DNA of 32,319 nucleotides from NCBI GenBank assembly GCA_020343875.1, contig CP070811.1, forward strand, positions 5,155,981 through 5,188,299, read 5' to 3'. The translations under genes and the position numbers were made by a program. Shown here piece by piece: positions 1-6,619 of this stretch. This DNA comes from Anaerolineales bacterium. Its GTDB lineage: Bacteria; Chloroflexota; Anaerolineae; 4572-78; NAK82. The notes below the pieces were generated by a model. It saw only the letters and a program-made list of their open reading frames with translations. It had not been told where the DNA came from and ran no database searches. Each line of letters begins with the position of its first letter. The first letter of the stretch is position 1.

Positions 1-744
1 TTTGAGAATCCCTCTTACCTGGGATTCGTCGAGACAGGTGGAGAACAGATTGCCCAAATTGCCCACGACCACGGGGCGCTTTGTGTTGTTGGCGTGGACC
101 CAATTTCGTTGGGTGTCCTGAAGCCGCCTGCCGATTATGGCGCAGACATCGTCTGCGGCGACATCCAGCCACTGGGGATGCACCTCCAGTTTGGCGGCGG
201 CCAAGCTGGATTCATTGCTACCCGGGATGAAGAGCAATACGTAATGCAATATCCTTCCCGGCTGTTTGGCATTGCCCCGACTTCTGTTCCAGGAGAATAT
301 GGTTTTGGGGATGTGGCTTACGAAAGAACCTCTTTTGCCGTCCGGGAGGAGGGGGTGGAGTGGGTCGGGACAGCGGCAGCCCTGTGGGGTATCACAGCCG
401 GCGTCTATCTGGCGCTGATGGGTCCTCAGGGTATGGCGGAGATCGGAGAGGGCATTATGACCAGGTCACGCTACGCGATGATGGAGCTAGACAAGGTTAA
501 GGGCATCGCAGCCCCGGCTTTCCAATCACCCCATTTCAAAGAGTTCGTGGTCAGATTTGATGGCACGGACCGGACCGTAGCCGAAATCAACCAGGGGCTA
601 TTGGCGCGAGGTATATTTGGCGGCAAAGACCTGACCCAAGAATTCCCAGAGCTGGGTAACAGCGCTCTATACTGTGTGACTGAGGTACACACCCAAACGG
701 ACATCGATGGGCTGGTGAATGCGTTGAAGGAGGTTATTGGCTAA
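1..744 (+). CDS. GcvPA-like glycine dehydrogenase subunit 1, C-terminal part
   Basis: The gene enters the window already open; the frame is read from base 1 and ends at TAA 742-744, giving 247 residues of a family usually near 450. It resembles the P-protein alpha subunit, which with subunit 2 forms the PLP-dependent decarboxylase of glycine cleavage. Seen: an 'HGALCVVGVDP' strand, 'SLGVLKPPADYGADIVCGDIQPLG', then a glycine-rich 'QFGGGQAG'. Odd: family members as I know them carry a PGR motif and then a REQHIRRxKATSNIC-type motif. Here the corresponding stretches read 'YPSRLFG' and 'SFAVREEGVEWVGTAAALW'. The subunit is therefore divergent and its substrate may not be glycine. The next gene starts 1 bp after the stop, so the two are translationally coupled. 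The family call is firm; the biochemical role is not. Confidence 0.8.
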   Translation, partial: FENPSYLGFVETGGEQIAQIAHDHGALCVVGVDPISLGVLKPPADYGADIVCGDIQPLGMHLQFGGGQAGFIATRDEEQYVMQYPSRLFGIAPTSVPGEYGFGDVAYERTSFAVREEGVEWVGTAAALWGITAGVYLALMGPQGMAEIGEGIMTRSRYAMMELDKVKGIAAPAFQSPHFKEFVVRFDGTDRTVAEINQGLLARGIFGGKDLTQEFPELGNSALYCVTEVHTQTDIDGLVNALKEVIG

Positions 745-745
745 A

Positions 746-2338
746 ATGGCTCACCAAGATATCAGCCAGTACAGATTCACAGACGGGAAGCTCAATCTGA
801 GACGGTTTCACCAAGCCAAGTGGGATGAACCCATCATCTTCGAGCTGAGTCGAAAGGGGCAGCGCGGCATCCTGGTCCCCGAGGTAGAAGAGGAAATGCG
901 GAGCAAGACCGGAGATGTGTTAGCGACCCTGCCCGAGACTATGCGCAGGCAGGAGCCCCCTAAATTGCCCGAATTATCCCAGCCCCAGGTACTGCGCCAC
1001 TACTTGAGGTTATCGCAGGAGAATCTGGGAGCAGATCTGAACGTCGAGGTGGGCCAGGGCACCTGCACCATGAAGTACAGCCCCAAGATCAACGATCAAT
1101 TGGCCAGCCACCCCAAACTTGCAGAACTGCACCCCCTCCAGGATGAGAAGACGGTTCAAGGCATCCTGGAAATTATGGTTCGCTTTGAGCAAATCCTCAA
1201 GGAGATCTCGGGGATGGATCGCTTCTCGCTGCAGCCCGCTGCCGGCTCTGCCGCCATATACACCAACGCCTCGATCATAAGGGCCTACCACGAATCACGG
1301 GGAGAAGCGGAGCAGCGCGACGAGGTCATCACCACCATCTTCTCTCACCCTTCCAACGCGGCATGTGCGAAAACGGCCGGCTTCAAGGTGATCACTCTAT
1401 ACCCTGATGAGGATGGCTATCCTGATCTGGATGCATTAAAAGCAGCTGTTTCGGAACGAACGGCAGCGTTGATGATTACCAATCCGGAGGATACAGGCAT
1501 CTTTAACCCCAGGATCGAAGAATTCGTGGCAGTTGTCCACGACGCAGGGGGTCTGTGCGCCTATGACCAGGCGAATGCCAACGGCATTCTGGGTATCACC
1601 CGGGCCAAGGATGCCGGCTTCGATCTATGCCACTTCAACCTACACAAGACATTTTCATCGCCGCACGGCTGTGGCGGGCCCGGGGGCGGTGCCAGCGGTG
1701 TCACCCAGGAACTGGCTCGCTTCTTGCCGGTTCCCCTGGTCGACTTTGACGGTCAGAAGTACTACCTGGACTATGATCGGCCCCAGAGTGTGGGAGTGTT
1801 GCGACCGTTCTATGGCTACGCCCCAGTGATCTTAAGGGCGTACGCGTGGGTCATGAGCCTGGGCGCGGAGGGTCTGAGGGAAGTGGCGGAGATCGCAGTG
1901 CTCAATAACAACTATCTGCTCAAGAAGATGTTGGAAATCCCGGGCGTGAGCGCGCCGTATGCCAAGAGCAGGCGCCGCATCGAGCAAGTCCGTTATAGTT
2001 GGGAGACATTAACCCAGGAGACAGGCATCCATTCCGAGCAGCTGGGTCTCCGGGCGGCCGATTTTGGAATCCACTATTGGACCAGCCACCATCCCTTCGT
2101 CGTCCCCGAGCCATGCACCCTCGAACCGACAGAGTCCTTTTCTCAGGATGACCTGGACGAGTACGTGGATATCATAGCTCACGTGGCAGACGAAGCGCGC
2201 ACCAACCCGCAGTTGGTCAAGACAGCGCCGCACAACAGCACCATTCACAGCATCGATCACACGCCGCTGGACGACCCCTCTCGCTGGGCCACGACCTGGC
2301 GGGCCCATCTAAGGAAGGTGCGCGAGACGGAAGATTAA
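746..2338 (+). CDS. GcvPB-like glycine dehydrogenase subunit 2 (PLP enzyme)
   Basis: This 530-residue protein of the P-protein beta-subunit family has fold-type I PLP architecture. The PLP lysine is K301, in 'FNLHKTFSSPHG'. Start ATG 746 is chosen because the AAGGAGG at 727-733 sits 12 nt upstream; an in-frame TTG at 737 would leave only 3 nt. Other signatures seen are 'MKYSPKIN', 'GMDRFSLQPAAG' and 'YDQANANGILG'. Compared with the canonical forms I know, several key motifs are changed: AHGTNPASA reads 'SHPSNAACA', NPNTLGLFE reads 'NPEDTGIFN', and PHGGGGPG reads 'PHGCGGPG'. The cofactor residues appear kept while substrate-facing loops differ. No gcvT, gcvH or lipoylation gene follows. A true glycine decarboxylase remains possible, but a paralogue with another substrate fits equally well. 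Confidence 0.82.
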   Translation: MAHQDISQYRFTDGKLNLRRFHQAKWDEPIIFELSRKGQRGILVPEVEEEMRSKTGDVLATLPETMRRQEPPKLPELSQPQVLRHYLRLSQENLGADLNVEVGQGTCTMKYSPKINDQLASHPKLAELHPLQDEKTVQGILEIMVRFEQILKEISGMDRFSLQPAAGSAAIYTNASIIRAYHESRGEAEQRDEVITTIFSHPSNAACAKTAGFKVITLYPDEDGYPDLDALKAAVSERTAALMITNPEDTGIFNPRIEEFVAVVHDAGGLCAYDQANANGILGITRAKDAGFDLCHFNLHKTFSSPHGCGGPGGGASGVTQELARFLPVPLVDFDGQKYYLDYDRPQSVGVLRPFYGYAPVILRAYAWVMSLGAEGLREVAEIAVLNNNYLLKKMLEIPGVSAPYAKSRRRIEQVRYSWETLTQETGIHSEQLGLRAADFGIHYWTSHHPFVVPEPCTLEPTESFSQDDLDEYVDIIAHVADEARTNPQLVKTAPHNSTIHSIDHTPLDDPSRWATTWRAHLRKVRETED

Positions 2339-2382
2339 GGAAATCAGAACGATGCAGGTAGAGCAAAAGTGAGAAAAAGGTT

Positions 2383-3498
2383 ATGCTTGAGCGTAGATTA
2401 GGCTTGATCGTTAATCCTGTTGCAGGGATCGGTGGCAGAGTCGGGCTCAAAGGAAGCGATGGAGCCGAAATACAAAAGAGGGCCCTAGAGCTGGGCGCTG
2501 TGCCCCAATCCATGAAGCGTGCGGTCCAGGCCATGGAAAGGCTTAAGTCACTGGACCACCTTGAATTCATCACTTATCCCGGCGAAATGGGGGAAGACGC
2601 AGTCCGCGCGTGTGAGCTTGAGCCCAGGGTCATCGGCTCGATCAAGCCGGGTGAAACGACGCCAGAAGACACCCGGAATGCAGCCAGAGAGATGCTGCAG
2701 CTCAAGGTGGATCTCTTGCTCTTTGCGGGTGGCGACGGCACAGCCAGAGACATTTACCGTGCCGTGGGAACAGAAGTGCCGGTTCTGGGCATCCCGGCTG
2801 GGGTCAAGATTCATTCGGCAGTGTATGCCACGAACCCAGGGAACGCGGGCGAGCTAGCAGCCCTTTACCTTAAGGGAAGAGTAACCAGCTTAAGGGAAGC
2901 TGAAGTCATGGATATCGATGAAGAAGCCGTCAGGCAGGGTGCCGTCTTCGCCAGGCTGTATGGCTATCTCAAGATCCCGTTCCGCACCAGCCTGGTGCAG
3001 AATCTAAAGATAGCTAGTGCTGGCGAGGGAGCTTCCCTGGCATCCATCGCCTACGACATCGTGCAGAAGATGGAAGACGACTGCCTGTACATTATCGGTC
3101 CGGGAACAACCACGCGAGCCATCACGTCTGAGCTCGGCCTGGTCAAAACTCTTATTGGTGTGGATGTCATCCTCAATCGAAAATTGCTGGCCGCTGACGT
3201 CAACGAGTCTCAACTTCTGGCTCTCCTGGAAGGGCACCCGGCCAAGATTGTCGTCACCCCGATTGGCGGGCAGGGCTACCTATTTGGCCGGGGGAACCAA
3301 CAGATCAGCCCGGAAGTGATCAAGAAAGTAGGCAAGGAAAACGTCATCGTTGTCAGCACCCCAGAGAAGCTCTACACCTTGGGCCGACAATCGCTTTGGG
3401 TTGATACCGGCGACCCATTTGTAGACAAGATACTTACCGGCTACACAAGGGTTGTGACGGGATATAATGAGCGGGCCGTTCGTAAAGTAAGCTGCTAG
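2383..3498 (+). CDS. AcoX/ATP-NAD kinase-like protein
   Basis: The 371-residue protein has an N-terminal 'RLGLIVNPVAGIGG' motif and 'LLLFAGGDGTARD' with GGDGT at residues 116-120, the nucleotide-binding signature of NAD kinases and diacylglycerol-kinase-like folds. The long form with the C-terminal 'IYIIGPGTTTRAI'-like block matches the AcoX branch, whose members sit in acetoin and related catabolic operons. The predicted activity is ATP-dependent phosphorylation of NAD or a related metabolite in the cytoplasm. ATG 2383 begins the conserved core and is 44 bp past the preceding stop, so it is probably co-transcribed with the GcvP-like genes. A specific substrate cannot be read from the sequence. 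Next to an oxidative decarboxylase and two dehydrogenases, a cofactor-supply role is plausible. Confidence 0.8.
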   Translation: MLERRLGLIVNPVAGIGGRVGLKGSDGAEIQKRALELGAVPQSMKRAVQAMERLKSLDHLEFITYPGEMGEDAVRACELEPRVIGSIKPGETTPEDTRNAAREMLQLKVDLLLFAGGDGTARDIYRAVGTEVPVLGIPAGVKIHSAVYATNPGNAGELAALYLKGRVTSLREAEVMDIDEEAVRQGAVFARLYGYLKIPFRTSLVQNLKIASAGEGASLASIAYDIVQKMEDDCLYIIGPGTTTRAITSELGLVKTLIGVDVILNRKLLAADVNESQLLALLEGHPAKIVVTPIGGQGYLFGRGNQQISPEVIKKVGKENVIVVSTPEKLYTLGRQSLWVDTGDPFVDKILTGYTRVVTGYNERAVRKVSC

Positions 3499-3599
3499 CA
3501 ACCAGTCAAGGATGATTTCAAAAATGAACATACTCCCTGTAGGGATCAAGACCGCTCGTCAATTTGGCTGAACCAGGGCACCGGAGAGGGAAAACCGCA

Positions 3600-4361
3600 A
3601 TGCGCCTAAAAGATAAGGTCGCTCTCATAACTGGCGGAGCGTCGGGTATTGGCCGGGCAACAGCCCTGCTCTTCTCCCGCGAAGGCGCGTTAGTCTCAGT
3701 GGTAGATTGGGACGAAGCCGGCGGGCAAGCCGTGGTTGAGGCTATCCGAAGCGAGGGGAGGCAAGCCAATTTCGTATACTGCGATGTAACCCAAGCTTTG
3801 GACTGCCAACACGCGGTGCAAGAGACGCTGAATCAGTGGGGCAGACTCGACATTCTTTTCAACAACGCTGGGGCTATCCGGCGGGCCTCGGTGCTCGAAA
3901 CCACCGAGCAGGAGTGGGACTGGATGATGGCAGTCAACGTCAAATCAGTCTTCTTGATGAGCAAGTATGCTATCCCTATTATGGAAGAAGGCGGGGGCGG
4001 GGTCATCATCAATACCGGATCGGGCTGGGGGTTGGTGGGAGGCGCCAACGCGGTTTCCTATTGCGCGTCGAAGGGGGCAGTGGTGAACCTGACCCGGGCC
4101 ATGGCTATTGATCATGGCCCGGATAACATTCGTGTCAACTGCATCTGCCCCGGCGACACAGATACAAGCATGCTGCGGGACGAGGCGCAGCAGCTGGGTG
4201 TAGCGGTCGAGGAGTTCTTGGCCGAAGCGGCGGATCGCCCGCTTCGGCGCATCGGCACCCCAGAAGACATCGCCCAGGCGGCGCTCTATCTTGCCAGCGA
4301 CGCCTCTTCCTTCGTCTCGGGCGCCACGCTGGTAGTGGACGGCGGCGGATTGGCGGGCTAA
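3600..4361 (+). CDS. Short-chain dehydrogenase/reductase (SDR family) 1
   Basis: The 253-residue classical SDR has the Rossmann cofactor motif TGGASGIG at residues 11-18, 'NNAG' after beta-4, the catalytic Ser in 'NTGSGWG', the YxxxK pair Y154/K158, and a 'CPGDTDT' loop. An aspartate after beta-2 ('VVDWDE') suggests preference for NAD(H) over NADP(H), by general SDR rules. Start ATG 3600 is preferred over a TTG at 3564 because GGAGAGGG lies just upstream and because family proteins begin about ten residues before the glycine motif. The closest relatives by eye are 3-oxoacyl-ACP-reductase-like or sugar/polyol SDRs; the substrate is unknown. It follows the AcoX-like gene by 101 bp and precedes a second SDR, so an oxidoreductase pair in one pathway is likely. 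Confidence 0.88.
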   Translation: MRLKDKVALITGGASGIGRATALLFSREGALVSVVDWDEAGGQAVVEAIRSEGRQANFVYCDVTQALDCQHAVQETLNQWGRLDILFNNAGAIRRASVLETTEQEWDWMMAVNVKSVFLMSKYAIPIMEEGGGGVIINTGSGWGLVGGANAVSYCASKGAVVNLTRAMAIDHGPDNIRVNCICPGDTDTSMLRDEAQQLGVAVEEFLAEAADRPLRRIGTPEDIAQAALYLASDASSFVSGATLVVDGGGLAG

Positions 4362-4395
4362 CCCACATCGCTTAGGCCAGGTTTGTGACCGGATT

Positions 4396-4415
4396 GCGGG
4401 CGTACATAAGCCCGC
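4396..4415 (+). promoter_or_regulatory. GC-rich hairpin before SDR 2
   Basis: GCGGGC (4396-4401) and GCCCGC (4410-4415) form a perfect 6-bp stem with an 8-nt loop. It lies 9 nt before the ribosome-binding site of the second SDR. No T-tract follows, so it is not an evident terminator. It could be an RNA-stability or processing structure between the two SDRs. Confidence 0.4.
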
Positions 4416-4437
4416 TGTGAGTTTCAAGGAGGCTGCT

Positions 4438-5196
4438 ATGCGCGGTCTGGAAGGCAAACGAGTCCTGATCACCGGTGGAGCACAGGGCATTGGCGCGGCG
4501 ACGGCGGTACGTTTCCTGGAAGAGGGTGCACGCGTGTTCGTGCTGGACTGCGACGACTCAGCCCTCAACCACTTCAAAGACACACACCCAGCCCTCAGCG
4601 GCACCATCACCGCCGACGTCTCGGACGCCCATCAAGTTATGCAGGCCTTCGAAGAACTAGACAGGTTGACAGGCGGTGGGCCGGACGTCTTGATCAACAA
4701 CGCTGGCATCAGCATCCGGCACCGGTTTATGGACATCTCTCCCCAGGAATGGCGCCAGGTGTTAGATGTCAACCTTCACGGTGTGTTCTTCGTGGCTCAA
4801 CAGGCAGCCCGACGCATGTTGGCAGCACACGGCGGTGTCATTTTGAATATGGGCTCGACCAATGGCTTGATGGGCTACCCCTATTACGCTGACTACAACG
4901 CTTCCAAGGCAGGGGTCATCGAATTGACTCGCTCGATGGCACTGGAACTAGCCCCCAGCGTGCGGGTCAACGCCATCTGCCCGGGTTACATCTTGACGCC
5001 CATGCAGGAGGCAGAGTACACGCCGGAAATGCTGCGCGCCTGCCAGCGCAAGATACCCCTGGGCCGGCTGGGCCAGCCGGAGGAAGTGGCTGCGCTCTTC
5101 GCCTTTCTCGCCTCCGACGAGGCAGCATTCATCACCGGGCAATGTTTCGTGATCGATGGGGGAGAGATCGCAGGCGGACTGGCCAGCCAACTGTAA
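4438..5196 (+). CDS. Short-chain dehydrogenase/reductase (SDR family) 2
   Basis: The 252-residue classical SDR has TGGAQGIG near the N-terminus, 'INNAG', the catalytic Ser in 'NMGSTNG' and the pair Y153/K157 in 'YNASK'. Acidic residues after beta-2 ('VLDCDDS') favour NAD(H). Start ATG 4438 has an AAGGAGG at 4425-4431 with 6 nt spacing; the upstream in-frame GTG at 4417 has none. The protein is clearly different from the preceding SDR, for example in the C-terminal 'PMQEAEYTPEML' substrate loop, so it is not a recent duplicate. It ends only 13 bp from the stop of the convergent trans-sulfuration gene. The function beyond NAD-dependent oxidation of a small alcohol or ketone is not readable. Confidence 0.88.
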   Translation: MRGLEGKRVLITGGAQGIGAATAVRFLEEGARVFVLDCDDSALNHFKDTHPALSGTITADVSDAHQVMQAFEELDRLTGGGPDVLINNAGISIRHRFMDISPQEWRQVLDVNLHGVFFVAQQAARRMLAAHGGVILNMGSTNGLMGYPYYADYNASKAGVIELTRSMALELAPSVRVNAICPGYILTPMQEAEYTPEMLRACQRKIPLGRLGQPEEVAALFAFLASDEAAFITGQCFVIDGGEIAGGLASQL

Positions 5197-5209
5197 CGGT
5201 CGCTCCGGT

Positions 5210-6415
5210 CTACAACAAAGCAGCTAGAGCCTGATCCAAGTCAGCGATGATATCGGCAGCCTCCTCAATGCCGGCAGACAGGCGCACCAAACCATCGCCG
5301 ATGCCTACCCGCTCACGCTCTTCAACGGAGAGGCTACGATGTGAGGATGTGGCCGGATGCAAAACCAAGGTGTATATGTCACCCAGCGTGGTCGCCGGCA
5401 GACATAGATCCAGCGCCTCCATAAAACGGAAAACAGTCGCCTGGTCGGCACCAGCAATTTCAAAGGACAGCACACCGCCAAAGCCTCCCCCATCGAAAAG
5501 TCGCGCTGAGAGGTCATGCTGAGGATGTTCTGGCAACCCCGGGTAGTTAACCCGGCTGACTTGGGGGTGCTCACTCAACCACTGAGCGATGCGAACGGCA
5601 TTGGCGCACTGCTGGCGCACACGCAAGGAAAGCGTCTTGGTCCCGCGCAGGGCCAACCATGCATCAAAGGGACCCAGCACACCACCCACTAGCTTGTTCA
5701 ACTCGTAAAGCCTGGAGCGATTCTCAGCCGAGCAAATCACTACTCCAGCCATCACGTCGCCATGGCCGCCGATGAATTTGGTGGCACTGTGGATCACGAA
5801 GTCCGCGTTGTGGGCCAGCGGGTTGCATAGATAGGGCGAGGCAAAGGTGTTGTCCACCAAGAAATTCGCTCCGTGAAGATGGGCCAAGTCGCCCAGAGCA
5901 GGCAGATCGGCCACCTTGAGCAGTGGGTTGGAGATGGTTTCGACCAGTAGCGCAGCCGGCTTTGCTTCCGACAGCGCCGCCTCCACCGCTTTAAGATCGG
6001 TTACGTCCACGAACAGGACTGTCACGCCCCAATCGGCCAAGAGGCGATTGAGCAACGCATAAGTGGCGCCATACAAATCCAGCGCAGCAACCACACCCGT
6101 ACCAGCGCGCACCCTGGCTGCCAGCAATGCTGCGTGGACCGCCCCCATGCCCGAGGCAAACGCGTGAGCCGCCTCGCCGCCCTCTAGCTCTGCCATAGCC
6201 GCCTCAAAGGCAGCTACCGTCGGGCTGCCATAGCGAGGATAGACGTAGCCCTGGCGTGTGGTGGCAAAGATGGCATCCAGATCGTCTATGCTGTCATACA
6301 GGTAGCCTACAGTAGGGTAGATGGGAGTAGCAACCGGGGTATAGTCAGGACGTTGAGCGCGCTCACCAGCGTGAACGGCACGGGTAGGGAACCCTTTTTG
6401 GCGCAGATCTGTCAT
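5210..6415 (-). CDS. PLP-dependent trans-sulfuration enzyme (cystathionine gamma-synthase / methionine gamma-lyase family)
   Basis: The 401-residue enzyme has the full Cys/Met-metabolism PLP fold: 'TPIYPTVGYLYDS' near the N-terminus, 'YPRYGSPT' (phosphate-binding Tyr/Arg region), 'FASGMGAVHAAL', 'DNTFASPYLCNPL', the PLP lysine K213 in 'HSATKFIGGHGD', and a C-terminal 'HPATSSHRSL' substrate-Arg loop region ending 'RLSAGIE'. It should make or break C-S bonds of homocysteine/cysteine derivatives. The motifs do not separate synthase, gamma-lyase and sulfhydrylase. Start ATG at 6413-6415 has GAGGAGGG upstream in the minus-strand sense; a longer frame reaches 6574 but crosses a palindromic repeat and is not conserved-looking. 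It lies downstream of ppdK in the same direction, 204 bp away. Confidence 0.88.
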   Translation of the reverse strand: MTDLRQKGFPTRAVHAGERAQRPDYTPVATPIYPTVGYLYDSIDDLDAIFATTRQGYVYPRYGSPTVAAFEAAMAELEGGEAAHAFASGMGAVHAALLAARVRAGTGVVAALDLYGATYALLNRLLADWGVTVLFVDVTDLKAVEAALSEAKPAALLVETISNPLLKVADLPALGDLAHLHGANFLVDNTFASPYLCNPLAHNADFVIHSATKFIGGHGDVMAGVVICSAENRSRLYELNKLVGGVLGPFDAWLALRGTKTLSLRVRQQCANAVRIAQWLSEHPQVSRVNYPGLPEHPQHDLSARLFDGGGFGGVLSFEIAGADQATVFRFMEALDLCLPATTLGDIYTLVLHPATSSHRSLSVEERERVGIGDGLVRLSAGIEEAADIIADLDQALAALL

Positions 6416-6515
6416 CAAGCCCTCCTCAGTCAATACATAGCCCAAGTCCCATTGAGCGTGTAACTTACTGGGCCCATCCCTATTCGGCTGTTGGCGCCCC
6501 AAGCCTATACGAGTC

Positions 6516-6570
6516 GGGGCAGGTCTGCCTTGGCCTGGTGTCCAGGACCGGCAGACCTGCCCCGTTTTTG
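6516..6570. repeat. Nested palindrome (14-bp arms) with T-tract
   Basis: GGGGCAGGTCTGCC (6516-6529) and GGCAGACCTGCCCC (6550-6563) are perfect inverted arms. The 20-nt loop holds a second palindrome, CCTGG-TGT-CCAGG (6534-6546). GTTTTTG follows at 6564-6570 on the plus strand. It looks like an intrinsic terminator in the plus direction, although both flanking genes are on the minus strand. A dispersed palindromic element is an equally good reading. Confidence 0.6.
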
Positions 6571-6592
6571 TCAAAGGCCTGACAAAATTCTA

Positions 6593-6609
6593 TGAAACCT
6601 GTCAGACCT
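6593..6609. repeat. Short repeated motif, copy 1
   Basis: TGAAACCTGTCAGACCT here matches TGAAACCTGTCAGGCCT at 24792-24808 at 16 of 17 positions. Both copies are intergenic and each lies beside a large hairpin. This suggests a small dispersed repeat rather than coding sequence. Confidence 0.45.
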
Positions 6610-6619
6610 GAGAGGATGA

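Noticed and set aside
3945..4610. Minus-strand frame across both SDR genes
   Set aside because: It spans two clear SDR genes and their intergenic gap in antisense and has no recognisable product.
6416..6574. Longer trans-sulfuration enzyme starting at 6574
   Set aside because: The extra 53 residues are encoded partly by the nested palindrome. The ATG at 6415 has a strong ribosome site and fits family length.
6416..6619. SAM riboswitch upstream of the trans-sulfuration gene
   Set aside because: The leader lacks the SAM-I core elements I would expect; its pairing is explained by the palindromic repeat.
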